Shown: in pieces, positions 46,640-55,653 of the stretch
Position numbering within the stretch: position 1 is the first letter of the stretch
Layout of the letters: each line of letters opens with the position of its first letter
The notes under the pieces: generated by a model
Told to the model about the DNA's origin: nothing
The model's database searches: none
The model's input: only the letters and a program-made list of their open reading frames with translations
NCBI GenBank assembly: GCA_014238425.1
Contig: JABABD010000009.1
Span: 186,001 to 250,000 of the forward strand
DNA: 64,000 bases
Origin: Flavobacteriaceae bacterium
GTDB taxonomy: Bacteria > Bacteroidota > Bacteroidia > Flavobacteriales > Flavobacteriaceae
Direction of reading: 5' to 3'
Translations under genes and position numbers: made by a program

Positions 46640-48655
46640 TTAATTTGATAACTCCCTCAGATAATTGATTAAATAATTTTTATCATTCACCACTTTATTT
46701 GTTTGTTCAAAAGCCTTATAATTTACGCCTTGAGCATCTAAATAAGCGCGTGCATCTTCCATTATCTGATCCAAAACTCCCGGTTTCTCTTCAAGTAATT
46801 GTAGAATTTTCTCCATTCTATCAGATGTTTTTCTAGGTAAGTCCAGTTTCTTGGTTTCTTTAGTGCTTGCAATCTTCTTAGATTGCGCAACTGCTGCTTC
46901 CTTTAATGATTCCTTATCCCTAGAACGCTCTTCAATGTCTTGAATTACTAGTTGTCCTTGAGGTTTAAAAGAAGTGTCTTTAGATGTTAGATAATTAATT
47001 ATACCATTAAGTTGCTTCTTCAATGCATTAACCTCTTCTTGTTGTTTTTTAATAATGTGTGCCGTATCATTCATGTTGATGCCAACGGCTAAATTTACCA
47101 TAGATATACCTTTGCTTTCAGAAGTTGACCAAGCTACTCCAACGACTTTATTAAAGTCAGAAATTTTAAGTGATCTTGGTGATACAGCACGACCAATGCC
47201 ATCATTTAAATTGGATGGTATAATATAATCTCCTTTAGCCACCTTACCCATAATTTTTACAGGAACTTGCCCCATAAACGCTACTTTTTCATAATCAAGT
47301 TCTCGATTCTGATTGGGCATGTTACCTAACACAATTGGGTTTTGAGATATGACCATATAATGATCGGCACTTTCGGTGTCTTTGCTAATCTTACCTCCCT
47401 TTACACCGACAATATCACCATAACTAAATATTTCATTCGTTTTTTCTTTTTCAAGCCATTCCGCATAATCACCAAAACCAGATTCAAATGCTACGCCTAA
47501 GTTATTTTCGCGATGAATATTTCGCCCTGCCCAATACTCAATGATTTCGACCATCTCAAACCCTTCAACCGCAGCAGCATCGGCATCATCTATCCCTATA
47601 AGATCTACCACAATCATTGCCAATTGAAAACCGTACTGTAACCCTTCATGCACTTGATCGAAAACCCATGGAAAACTGTTGTGTAGTTCTGTAGCTGTCT
47701 GTCCTTCAATGCGACCATAACGTATATTATTGGCTCCTGTAAAGGATAAAAAGTTATTTCCGCTATTAGGTGTTCCTCCTGCATTTCCAGTCAATTCAAT
47801 GGAAATACCTTGACGACTTCCTTGTACCCGTAAAGGATGTGCAGCCGAAAATAGATCACCTCCAACTGCATCCATATTAGCGTCAATTATTACCCGTCCA
47901 TTCAAATTACTAATCGCTTCAACGGTGAGCGTATTATTTAAAGTACTCGTTCCAGCAACATCTAATGTGCCGTTAAGGTCTGTAGTTTGCGCTACTGTGA
48001 TATTCTGAAAATCACTATCATTAAAAGTCGCTTGTCCTATTACATCTAGGGTGCCTCCTAAATTAGTATCTCCAGAAACTGTGAGATCCGCATATATTTG
48101 TGTATCGCCTCCAATTTCTAATTCTCCGTCAAAAGCCACTAAGCCTTCAACCGTTAAATCTCCTGTAAGCAATGTTGGGCTTTGGTTATTGACCGTCAAG
48201 CTACTATTAAGGTTCGTAACACCATCGGCTATAAGTTCTCTATGCTTTACATATGGTATATAGGTGAGTTCTTGAAAACTGAATTCTACCAAACCATTTC
48301 CGTCAAACAAATCTATCTCTACTCTTAAGAACTTCACATTATTCCAATAAATTGCGCTAAAAGCCCCAGAACTTTCAGATGTTTCTGACCCTTGTCCGAT
48401 CATTAAATTAATCATACCGTAGGAATCTGTATTTGTCTCATGAGTTTCTTGATATTCGATGGCATTCCCACTATCCAGAATTGAAAACCGCACCGTCAAA
48501 GGCATATTAGGCAGGTTATTTGCTGGAATATCGACGCCTGGTATTTCCTCTGGGTTATTATCGATAATGACCGCTTGATACGTAATTCCATCCGTTTGTG
48601 CTTTTACAGTTAAAGCGAAAAACAGTAAAACAAAAAATGTAATGATCTTTTTCAT
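46640..48655 (-). CDS. Secreted fibre-like protein with beta-repeat stalk
   Basis: About 671 residues. Signal peptide (cleavage near VKAQ), an N-terminal beta domain (~20-150), then about ten short repeats of the form LTVxGxTxLNGTLDV (~160-275), resembling a phage tail-fibre or beta-solenoid stalk. A globular region (~290-530) and a coiled C-terminus (~540-580, IIKKQQEEVNALKKQLN) follow. No S74 chaperone protease seen. Last gene of a minus-strand operon with an outer-membrane barrel and a T9SS-sorted protein. The upstream frame extends past the signal peptide; ATG at 48655 chosen. Confidence 0.82.
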   Translation of the reverse strand: MKKIITFFVLLFFALTVKAQTDGITYQAVIIDNNPEEIPGVDIPANNLPNMPLTVRFSILDSGNAIEYQETHETNTDSYGMINLMIGQGSETSESSGAFSAIYWNNVKFLRVEIDLFDGNGLVEFSFQELTYIPYVKHRELIADGVTNLNSSLTVNNQSPTLLTGDLTVEGLVAFDGELEIGGDTQIYADLTVSGDTNLGGTLDVIGQATFNDSDFQNITVAQTTDLNGTLDVAGTSTLNNTLTVEAISNLNGRVIIDANMDAVGGDLFSAAHPLRVQGSRQGISIELTGNAGGTPNSGNNFLSFTGANNIRYGRIEGQTATELHNSFPWVFDQVHEGLQYGFQLAMIVVDLIGIDDADAAAVEGFEMVEIIEYWAGRNIHRENNLGVAFESGFGDYAEWLEKEKTNEIFSYGDIVGVKGGKISKDTESADHYMVISQNPIVLGNMPNQNRELDYEKVAFMGQVPVKIMGKVAKGDYIIPSNLNDGIGRAVSPRSLKISDFNKVVGVAWSTSESKGISMVNLAVGINMNDTAHIIKKQQEEVNALKKQLNGIINYLTSKDTSFKPQGQLVIQDIEERSRDKESLKEAAVAQSKKIASTKETKKLDLPRKTSDRMEKILQLLEEKPGVLDQIMEDARAYLDAQGVNYKAFEQTNKVVNDKNYLINYLRELSN

Positions 48656-48678
48656 AATGAGTTGATTTTTAATATTAA

Positions 48679-49326
48679 TTAGAACGAACAATTACAACTT
48701 GGTAAGTTGATAATAAGTCCGATTCCGAATTGATGTGATGTTAAGTTTAATTCCTCTTGATCTGTCGCGTTTCCTTTCTCAATAAGTACCGTTCTTCCAA
48801 TTTTGTAATTTGCCATTATGGACGTGTTATTAGAAATAGGGTAAAGCATTCCAAGGCTACCTCTGACAAAAAATATTTTATCATTGAATTCATCTTCTCC
48901 CACCAGATTAAATACTTGGTTATTTATTGTTTGTGTACCCCTTACTAAAAATTCCAACGATGTTGAGCCTTTTAAATAAAAAGTGAAATTTCGTAACCTG
49001 AAAAGATTCAAATCCAAACCTACTTCTGCCCCTATATATGAGACATCCCATTCAAAGTAATTATCCAAGGCGCGGTCGCTTCCAATGGCTCCGTAACCAT
49101 TATAGGTACCTCCTACTGATAAATACAATTTATTTTCCTTTAAAACGCTTCTATAACCCATAGCTATATAAGTATTTGGCTTTGACAACAGGTTTTCGAG
49201 TGCTGCCCCTTCAGAATTTTTATAATTAAATAATGAGACCGTTTTTCCTGTTTCTAGATATAATTGTTGACTGTAGGTTGACAAAACAATAAGAAGCAAG
49301 AGTATGGTAAGGAGTTGTTTTTTCAT
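48679..49326 (-). CDS. Outer-membrane beta-barrel protein
   Basis: 215 residues with a signal peptide (cleavage near TYSQQ) and about eight alternating amphipathic strands (for example LGMLYPISNNTSIMANYKIG), ending in LPSCNCSF. Likely a small porin-like or anchor barrel. It sits one base from the T9SS protein gene and 23 bases ahead of the fibre gene; it could anchor one of them. Confidence 0.78.
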   Translation of the reverse strand: MKKQLLTILLLLIVLSTYSQQLYLETGKTVSLFNYKNSEGAALENLLSKPNTYIAMGYRSVLKENKLYLSVGGTYNGYGAIGSDRALDNYFEWDVSYIGAEVGLDLNLFRLRNFTFYLKGSTSLEFLVRGTQTINNQVFNLVGEDEFNDKIFFVRGSLGMLYPISNNTSIMANYKIGRTVLIEKGNATDQEELNLTSHQFGIGLIINLPSCNCSF

Positions 49327-49327
49327 T

Positions 49328-49825
49328 CTATCTTCTTATTAAACTAGCTGTATATTCTTGCGCTCGCATTTTGACTCTTAAAATATATTGGCCAGAAGAA
49401 AGTTCTCCTAAGTCTATAGCAATCATTTCTTCTGGATTAAACTCTTGGTTAAAGATTAATCGCCCTAACAAATCATATAACTTAAGATCCACTATATCTA
49501 CCACAGGTTCGTTAAACTTTATACTAAACATAGAAACGAAAGGATTTGGATACACTATGGCCTCAAGTCTAAAGTCGGATTGATTGCTGATTCCTGAAGG
49601 TGAAATAGGCTGTAGAAAACCTTGTCGTAGGCTGTAATTATTTGTTTCGAATGTATTGATGACACTAAGTTGACCAATACTTTCTTGGATTAAATAACTT
49701 TTGTTATTAGCATACACAAAATGTGACGACCCTTGGATAGCAAGTGTTTGTTTCTTCATGGTTTGAGCCACCATTAATTGTAACATCATTAAAGCTGTGA
49801 CTAGAAGTATGCATTTTTTTTTCAT
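49328..49825 (-). CDS. Small T9SS-sorted surface protein
   Basis: 165 residues: signal peptide (cleavage near VAQT), a short mature part with IQESIGQLSVINTFETNNY and LRQGFLQP (~45-75), then a T9SS type A C-terminal domain (~88-165: VYPNPFVSMFSIKFNEP, LYDLLGRLIF, SSGQYILRVKM). It should be exported by T9SS and attached to the cell surface. First gene of the surface operon, facing the divergent HTH regulator across 150 bases. Confidence 0.88.
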   Translation of the reverse strand: MKKKCILLVTALMMLQLMVAQTMKKQTLAIQGSSHFVYANNKSYLIQESIGQLSVINTFETNNYSLRQGFLQPISPSGISNQSDFRLEAIVYPNPFVSMFSIKFNEPVVDIVDLKLYDLLGRLIFNQEFNPEEMIAIDLGELSSGQYILRVKMRAQEYTASLIRR

Positions 49826-49846
49826 GATTTCCCCTTTTGCTTATCA

Positions 49847-49854
49847 CGAATGTA
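49847..49854 (-). promoter_or_regulatory. Candidate -7 box of the surface-protein operon
   Basis: TACATTCG on the minus strand, 21 bases ahead of the ATG, identical to the box at 36532-36539 on the plus strand. It lies 35 bases from the shared direct repeat at 49890-49909. Confidence 0.4.
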
Positions 49855-49889
49855 TTCAGGATTTTCGAGCAAAAAAAGAAAAAAACGCC

Positions 49890-49948
49890 TTGTCCACCCT
49901 TTGTCCACCTTTGTAATTCAGTACTTTACGTCGTTTTAGCGAAGTTTG
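49890..49948 (+). promoter_or_regulatory. Divergent control site with 11-bp-pitch TTGTCCACC direct repeat
   Basis: Two near-perfect half-sites TTGTCCACC at 49890 and 49901 are 11 bp apart. The -7-like GAAGTTTG (49941-49948) begins 37 bases after TTTG (49900-49903), the same spacing as at 34450 and 36482. An A-tract (49871-49885) lies on the other side. It stands between the surface operon and the HTH gene and may control both. Confidence 0.6.
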
Positions 49949-49975
49949 CATAGCGCAATCATTAAGCTGTACAGT

Positions 49976-50473
49976 ATGCTATCGAAATTGAAAAAAATAT
50001 TAGTTTCATGGAATGTCCATCACCAATCAATTCAAGAAAAAGAGCTAAAGTTTCATGATTCTAGCATATTGCAAAACCATGCCATATTAATAGGAAATAA
50101 AAATAATTCGCTGTTGATCATCCTCAACGAGTTACAACTACTAAAACAAGATTATGAAACCGGCAAACGGCATCAAAGAATCATTGAGTCTATTAAAAGC
50201 ATAATTCATAGCACCAGAGAATGGGATTTATTCGATTACTATTTTGATGATGCCAATAAAGATTTCAGAGAATTCGTTCAAAGGAGATATCCAAAAATCA
50301 CATCCAATGAATTACGTTTAATGTCATTAATGAAGATTAAACTATCCAATATTGAAATTGGTAACACTCTTAATATATCTCAAGAAGGTGTTAAAAAAGC
50401 TCGTTATAGGTTACGTAAGAAGCTTGGGTTAAAAACTTCAGAATCTTTAGGTCAATTTATCATCACCTTTTAG
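49976..50473 (+). CDS. Soluble LuxR-like HTH regulator
   Basis: 165 residues from the ATG at 49976. An in-frame TTG at 49946 falls inside the candidate -7 box, so it is not used. N-terminal half helical, no membrane helix or signal peptide; C-terminal HTH (~105-165: TSNELRLMSLMKIKLSNIEIGNTLNIS, then EGVKKARYRLRKKL). The DNA-binding end is nearly the same as in the TPR-membrane regulator at 34530-36428. It lies across from the surface operon. No receiver domain is visible. Likely controls the shared repeat motif; activator or repressor is not known. Confidence 0.88.
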   Translation: MLSKLKKILVSWNVHHQSIQEKELKFHDSSILQNHAILIGNKNNSLLIILNELQLLKQDYETGKRHQRIIESIKSIIHSTREWDLFDYYFDDANKDFREFVQRRYPKITSNELRLMSLMKIKLSNIEIGNTLNISQEGVKKARYRLRKKLGLKTSESLGQFIITF

Positions 50474-51771
50474 ACGACCTCTGCATACAAATCAAAATCT
50501 TCGGCTTCAGTAATTTTTACATGAGCAAACTCTCCAGTCTTTAAATAAGTCTTTGTGGCGTCTATACGAACTTCATTGTCCACATCAGGTGAATCATACT
50601 CTGTACGGCCAACAAAATAATTACCTTCCTTTCTGTCAATAACGACCTTCAATTCTTGTCCAATTCGTTGTTGATTCATTTCCCATGAAATCTGCGATTG
50701 TATCTCCATAATTTCATTGGCACGTTGTTGTTTTACTTCTTGAGGTACATCATCTTCTAAATTATAAGCATGTGTATTCTCTTCATGAGAATAGGTAAAA
50801 CAACCTAAACGTTCAAAGCGCATCTCTTCTACCCATTGTTTTAAAATTTGGAAATCTTCTTCTGTTTCTCCTGGATACCCAACGATTAAGGTTGTACGTA
50901 TGGTCATCTCTGGAACAGCCTCACGAAATTCTTTTAATAGTTTTGTGGTTTTCTCTTTAGTGGTGCCACGACGCATACTCTTTAGTATGGCATCAGCTAT
51001 ATGCTGTAAAGGAATATCCAGATAATTGCATATTTTAGGTTCATCTTTCATGACCTGCAATACATCCATCGGAAATCCTGTAGGAAAGGCATAATGCAAG
51101 CGTATCCATTCAATACCTTCTACTTTCACCAAATGCAGTAGTAATTCAGCTAGATTTCGTTTTTTATAAAGATCCAAACCATAATAAGTTAAATCTTGTG
51201 CAATCAATATTAATTCTTTAACACCATTAGCAGCTAATTTCTCAGCTTCAATAACAATCTCTTCAATTGGTGTTGAGCGATGCTTACCTCTCATTAAAGG
51301 GATGGCACAAAAACTACAAGGGCGATCACAACCTTCCGCAATTTTCAAATAAGCATAATTTTTTGGTGTGGTTGTTAAACGTTCTCCAATAAGTTCGTGC
51401 TTATAGTCAGCACCTAAAGCTTTTAATAAGCCTGGCAACTCCGTAGTACCGAAATATTGATCAACATCTGGAATTTCTTTTTGAAGGTCTGGCTTATATC
51501 GTTCAGAAAGACAACCGGTCACAAATACCTTATCTACCTCACCTTCCTGCTTCTTCTGTACATATTCTAGAATAGTATTGACACTTTCTTCTTTTGCATT
51601 ATTTATAAAACCACAGGTATTAATAACAACAATATTTCCTTCCTCTTCATGAACCACTTCCTTATTATTGGCTTTTAACTGACCCATTAACACCTCGCTA
51701 TCGTAAACATTTTTACTACAGCCAAGGGTTACGACGTTAATCTTATTCTTCTTTAAGGACTTTGTACGCAT
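50470..51771 (-). CDS. rimO: Ribosomal protein S12 methylthiotransferase RimO
   Basis: 433 residues. N-terminal MTTase domain with three cluster Cys (TLGCSKNVYDSE, NTCGF, TGCLSERY), radical-SAM CxxxCxxC in CDRPCSFCAIP (~155) and a C-terminal TRAM domain ending in DLYAEVV. It adds a methylthio group to Asp of S12 using two 4Fe-4S clusters. RimO rather than MiaB because the GCSKN and PLMRGKHRSTPIEEI forms fit RimO. It overlaps the HTH regulator gene tail to tail by four bases. Confidence 0.94.
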   Translation of the reverse strand: MRTKSLKKNKINVVTLGCSKNVYDSEVLMGQLKANNKEVVHEEEGNIVVINTCGFINNAKEESVNTILEYVQKKQEGEVDKVFVTGCLSERYKPDLQKEIPDVDQYFGTTELPGLLKALGADYKHELIGERLTTTPKNYAYLKIAEGCDRPCSFCAIPLMRGKHRSTPIEEIVIEAEKLAANGVKELILIAQDLTYYGLDLYKKRNLAELLLHLVKVEGIEWIRLHYAFPTGFPMDVLQVMKDEPKICNYLDIPLQHIADAILKSMRRGTTKEKTTKLLKEFREAVPEMTIRTTLIVGYPGETEEDFQILKQWVEEMRFERLGCFTYSHEENTHAYNLEDDVPQEVKQQRANEIMEIQSQISWEMNQQRIGQELKVVIDRKEGNYFVGRTEYDSPDVDNEVRIDATKTYLKTGEFAHVKITEAEDFDLYAEVV

Positions 51772-51827
51772 ATCATTTTTTCAGATGGCAAAGATACAAC
51801 CTAAAAATGATGTTTAGGTTCTATACG

Positions 51828-53459
51828 CTAATTATAGTTAATTGGATTTTTACGCGCTTTTGAAGCCTGTTCGTAGGCATAAGCCCATTGTATTAACAAA
51901 GCTTCACTCTTTGATTTAGAAATAAAGGTTAACCCCTTAGGAACACCCTCACCTGTATACCCCATTGGTACTGTAATTGCTGGATATTTAGCCACGGCCG
52001 CGTAACCCGCATGATAATTATTGATGGATAGAAACCCATCTAAATTATGAGCCCTCATCGGTGTGTCAAAATAGGTTTTTCCGTTAGTGTTTAACGTCTC
52101 GCTAATGCGTTTTAAATCATCTTCTCTCCCCTTGTCTGCAACGATACCCTTAAATAATCTTTGGCCGTAAGGCGCTGTGTTTAATGAATCCTTATTGTTG
52201 TAATCAATAATATCATTAACCGTACGATATGATATAGATTTTCCAGCATGATTCTCAAAATATTGAGGAAGGTCTTTTTTCATATCTAGGTTTAAAAGTC
52301 TAATAAATCCGGGAAGTTCTACATCCTCTTCTTCAAATTCGATAATTTCCACACCTTGATGCTTTAAAACACCAATAGCATTTGCATATAACGTATCTGC
52401 CATAAGATGTTTAAAGGCACCTAAACGCTTACCTTTTATCTTACCATTAAGCATAAGTGCAGCATAAATTTCTCCTTCCCATTTGGATATCATAGAAGCA
52501 GTATCATTTTCATCGTAACCATACATGGCATCTAACATAATAGCATTATCTGTTACATTTTTGGTCATTGGGCCAGCAGTATCTAGAGTACTAGAAATTG
52601 GGACGATACCAGTTCTGCTAATTAAACCTATTGTAGGCTTGAAACCTACTATGGAGTTTTGACTTGAAGGAGATAAAATCGATCCTGACGTTTCACTACC
52701 AACTGCTGCTACACAGAAATTTGCCGCAACAGACACTCCACTTCCTGAACTAGATCCACCAGTATCTATAATGCGTCTGCCATAAGGGCTTAAGGTTTGC
52801 CCGCCAATAGCGCTATACCCGCTAGGGCAATCACCACAAAAGAAATAGGCCCATTCACTCAGGTTCGCTTTACCAAGTATCAAAGCACCGCTCTCCTTTA
52901 ACCTTTGCACTATAAATGCATCTGAAGTTTTATTATTCTGAAGTGCAACAGCGCCAGCTGTGGTTGACATTCCTGAAGCATTGATATTATCTTTTAAAAG
53001 AATGGGCATCCCAAAAATTTGATGCTTCATCATTTTGTTATTTAATTGTTGATCTTTTTCTCTAGCCTCTTGAATTACATTAGGGTTTAACGCTATGACA
53101 GAATTTAGTGATTTTTCATTCTCCCTGTCGAATTTCTTTATTCGGTATAAGTAGAATTTCACAAGGGTTTCATACGATAAATCTCCATCTCGAATATGGC
53201 CTTGAATGGTCGGAATATCTTGTTCCATAATCATGAACTTCAATGCATCATGGTTCTTTTGAGTAAAACCTTTCATTTCTCCTTCAAAAGGCTTCCAAAG
53301 CTCTTCAAGATTAATGTATTTAGAATCTAAAACTTTAAACTCTCTGAAGTCTTTAGTTGATATATCGCTAATATCGGTTGATTCTTGTGAAACTGTTTTT
53401 GGTGCTTCCTTACAAGTGAAAAGTATCACTGGAATAATAAACAAAATAATATTTTTCAT
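51828..53459 (-). CDS. Amidase-signature lipoprotein
   Basis: 543 residues. Lipoprotein signal with Cys at residue 16 (LFTCKEAPK). Amidase signature Ser-cisSer-Lys: Lys in MPILLKDNIN (~157), GGSSSGSG (~233) and the nucleophile Ser in GSETSGSI (~255). Hydrolyses an amide, substrate unknown; envelope location separates it from GatA. Monocistronic in appearance, with a small membrane protein gene 36 bases upstream. Confidence 0.9.
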   Translation of the reverse strand: MKNIILFIIPVILFTCKEAPKTVSQESTDISDISTKDFREFKVLDSKYINLEELWKPFEGEMKGFTQKNHDALKFMIMEQDIPTIQGHIRDGDLSYETLVKFYLYRIKKFDRENEKSLNSVIALNPNVIQEAREKDQQLNNKMMKHQIFGMPILLKDNINASGMSTTAGAVALQNNKTSDAFIVQRLKESGALILGKANLSEWAYFFCGDCPSGYSAIGGQTLSPYGRRIIDTGGSSSGSGVSVAANFCVAAVGSETSGSILSPSSQNSIVGFKPTIGLISRTGIVPISSTLDTAGPMTKNVTDNAIMLDAMYGYDENDTASMISKWEGEIYAALMLNGKIKGKRLGAFKHLMADTLYANAIGVLKHQGVEIIEFEEEDVELPGFIRLLNLDMKKDLPQYFENHAGKSISYRTVNDIIDYNNKDSLNTAPYGQRLFKGIVADKGREDDLKRISETLNTNGKTYFDTPMRAHNLDGFLSINNYHAGYAAVAKYPAITVPMGYTGEGVPKGLTFISKSKSEALLIQWAYAYEQASKARKNPINYN

Positions 53460-53495
53460 GAGAGTGGATTATAATCACTCTAATGTAATAAAAAA

Positions 53496-53843
53496 CTAAC
53501 TCCCGTAAGGATTTATTGATTGAATATAACTATAAATCTGAACTTGAAATAAAAAGTAAAGCATTGCAAAAATGAGGCAACTAATAACAACTATAGATTT
53601 TGGTTCAGTGCTTCTGGATGCCCTAAATGACAGAAATCCAATAACACCAAAAACAGGCACTATAAAAATTAAGGGAAATGCAATGTATTTTATAAGATAC
53701 TTAGGTATTAATGGGTTATCGTTAAAATCAAAATAACCCTGAACGACATTAGCAATATTAGAAATAATCATGTAAGCAGAATACAAAGCCGTTATGATTG
53801 CTATTTTTTTTATAGCATCTGCAGAGCGCTTTGGAGTATCCAT
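53496..53843 (-). CDS. Small membrane protein, unknown
   Basis: 115 residues with three hydrophobic helices (about 13-33, 50-68 and 81-102) and a basic N-terminus (MDTPKRSADAIKK). No known domain recognised. Lies between ftsY and the amidase on the same strand, with 32- and 36-base gaps. Coding is plausible from composition and packing. Confidence 0.7.
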   Translation of the reverse strand: MDTPKRSADAIKKIAIITALYSAYMIISNIANVVQGYFDFNDNPLIPKYLIKYIAFPLIFIVPVFGVIGFLSFRASRSTEPKSIVVISCLIFAMLYFLFQVQIYSYIQSINPYGS

Positions 53844-53875
53844 ACTAACCTATTGTTTTTTAATATGAATACACA

Positions 53876-54829
53876 TTATTTAAAAAACGAATCGACAAAT
53901 TCGTATTTATTAAAGACTTGAAGATCATCAATACCTTCTCCAACGCCAATATACTTTACAGGTATCTGAAATTGATCACTAATACCAATAACCACACCTC
54001 CTTTAGCAGTACCATCTAATTTTGTCACTGCCAATGACGTCACTTCTGTTGCTGCAGTAAACTGTTTGGCTTGTTCGAAGGCATTCTGCCCTGTAGAACC
54101 ATCTAAAACTAGCATCACATCATGTGGAGCGTCATCAATAACCTTTTGCATGACACGTTTCACTTTGGTAAGCTCATTCATTAAGTTGACTTTATTATGC
54201 AATCTTCCAGCCGTATCGATAATAACAACATCAGCATTTTGAGTAACCGCACTCTGTAAGGTATCAAATGCAACTGAAGCAGGATCACTTCCCATAGCTT
54301 GCTTTACAATTGGTACCTCTACACGATCCGCCCATACTTGTAACTGATCAATAGCAGCGGCTCTAAATGTATCGGCTGCTCCTAATACAACGTTTAACCC
54401 TTGACTTTTAAATTGACCTGCCAGTTTACCTATGGTTGTTGTTTTACCGACACCATTAACTCCAACCACCATGATTACATGTGGTCCATTACTTTCTGGA
54501 ATCGTGAATTCTGTACCCTCTCCTATATTGGTTTCAGATAATAAGCTTGCAATTTCCTCGCGTAGTATTTGATTTAATTCGCTAGTTCCGAGGTATTTAT
54601 CTTTGGACACTCGTTCTTCTATACGTTCTATGATCTTAAGTGTTGTATTTACGCCTACATCACTACTCACTAAAACCTCTTCAAGGTTGTCAAGCACATC
54701 ATCATCTACTTTTGATTTACCTGCTACAGCCTTATTTAGCTTATTAAAAAATGTGGATTTAGATTTCTCTAATCCTTTATCAAGTGTTTCTTTCTTTTCA
54801 GAAGAAAAAATTTTCTTAAAAAAACTCAT
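53876..54829 (-). CDS. ftsY: Signal recognition particle receptor FtsY
   Basis: 317 residues, NG domain only with a short charged N-terminus (usual for this phylum). GTPase motifs: GVNGVGKTTTIGKLAG (~122), DTFRAAAIDQLQVW, DTAGRLHNK (~203), TKLDGTAKGG (~270) and KYIGVGEGIDDL. It docks ribosome-SRP complexes at the inner membrane. It follows the rpmB-rpmG-DUF4295 group, a clade-typical order, separated from it by a terminator. Confidence 0.96.
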   Translation of the reverse strand: MSFFKKIFSSEKKETLDKGLEKSKSTFFNKLNKAVAGKSKVDDDVLDNLEEVLVSSDVGVNTTLKIIERIEERVSKDKYLGTSELNQILREEIASLLSETNIGEGTEFTIPESNGPHVIMVVGVNGVGKTTTIGKLAGQFKSQGLNVVLGAADTFRAAAIDQLQVWADRVEVPIVKQAMGSDPASVAFDTLQSAVTQNADVVIIDTAGRLHNKVNLMNELTKVKRVMQKVIDDAPHDVMLVLDGSTGQNAFEQAKQFTAATEVTSLAVTKLDGTAKGGVVIGISDQFQIPVKYIGVGEGIDDLQVFNKYEFVDSFFK

Positions 54830-54914
54830 GCAATAATTATTTAATCTGGTAACTCAAATTCCTTGCCTAATTTTATAAGCAGAAATTTTGTCATGTGATT
54901 TCAAAGATAGCCAT

Positions 54915-54945
54915 AAAAAAAGCTGCTTTCAAAAAGAAAACAGCT
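54915..54945 (-). terminator. Terminator after the rpmB-rpmG-DUF4295 group
   Basis: On the minus strand AGCTGTTTTC (54945-54936) pairs with GAAAGCAGCT (54930-54921) with one mismatch, five-base loop, then six T (54920-54915). It lies between DUF4295 and ftsY. Confidence 0.85.
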
Positions 54946-54970
54946 CTAAAGCTTTTATAATATATGCGTT

Positions 54971-55123
54971 TTACTTCTTGTTAATGAAGTCACTCACTTT
55001 TTCTGGAGACATAATTGCTTCAACAAACATGTAAGCTCCAGTTTTTGGAGATTTCACCATTTTTATAGCCTTTGTTAAACGCTTTGAACCTGTTTGTAAT
55101 GATGCTACTGATTTCTTTGCCAT
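54971..55123 (-). CDS. DUF4295 small protein
   Basis: A 50-residue basic protein beginning MAKKSVASLQTGSKRLTKAI and ending FINKK, which matches DUF4295, a small family found beside ribosomal protein genes rpmB and rpmG in Bacteroidota. Eight bases separate it from the rpmG stop. Probably ribosome-associated, though no function is established. Too short for common ORF cut-offs but clearly real. Confidence 0.9.
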   Translation of the reverse strand: MAKKSVASLQTGSKRLTKAIKMVKSPKTGAYMFVEAIMSPEKVSDFINKK

Positions 55124-55131
55124 GACTCTAT

Positions 55132-55314
55132 TTATTTGATTTCTTTATGAACAGTCATTTTCTTTAAGATAGGATTAAATTTCTTAACCTCTAATCTGTC
55201 TGGAGTGTTCTTCTTATTCTTCGTTGTAATGTATCTTGAAGTTCCTGGTTTTCCAGATTCTTTATGCTCTGTACATTCCAAGATTAATTGTACTCTATTG
55301 CCTCTCTTTGCCAT
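55132..55314 (-). CDS. rpmG: 50S ribosomal protein L33
   Basis: 60 residues: [20 protein letters not shown] at the start and [21 protein letters not shown] at the end, the L33 fold. Here the zinc-binding Cys pairs are absent except for one Cys (ILEC), so it is the zinc-independent type. Between rpmB (25-base gap) and DUF4295. Confidence 0.97.
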   Translation of the reverse strand: MAKRGNRVQLILECTEHKESGKPGTSRYITTKNKKNTPDRLEVKKFNPILKKMTVHKEIK

Positions 55315-55339
55315 TTTTAGCGTATTTTAAATGTGGCTA

Positions 55340-55576
55340 TTACTTAATGAATCCTTGAGCTCTAGCTTTTTTCAAAGCAGCAGAGATTCCTATTTTATTT
55401 ATTGTTTTTAAAGCAGAAGTAGATACTTTTAAAGTCACCCACTTATCTTCTTCAGGAATATAAAAACGCTTCTTCACTAAATTCGCATTGAATTTACGTT
55501 TCGTTTTGTTCATGGCGTGAGATACGTTGTTCCCAACCATTGCTTTCTTACCTGTAAGCTCACAAACTCTTGACAT
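55340..55576 (-). CDS. rpmB: 50S ribosomal protein L28
   Basis: 78 residues. MSRVCELTGKKAMVGNNVSH and NLVKKRFYIPEEDKWVTLKVS are the L28 signature; the C-terminus INKIGISAALKKARAQGFIK is complete. First gene of the ribosomal mini-operon. Confidence 0.97.
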   Translation of the reverse strand: MSRVCELTGKKAMVGNNVSHAMNKTKRKFNANLVKKRFYIPEEDKWVTLKVSTSALKTINKIGISAALKKARAQGFIK

Positions 55577-55653
55577 TTCTTTTTACTTTTAAGTGTTTTT
55601 ATAAAACGAGGTGCAAATTTACAAATTCTTTATTTCGTAGCAAACTATAAATC

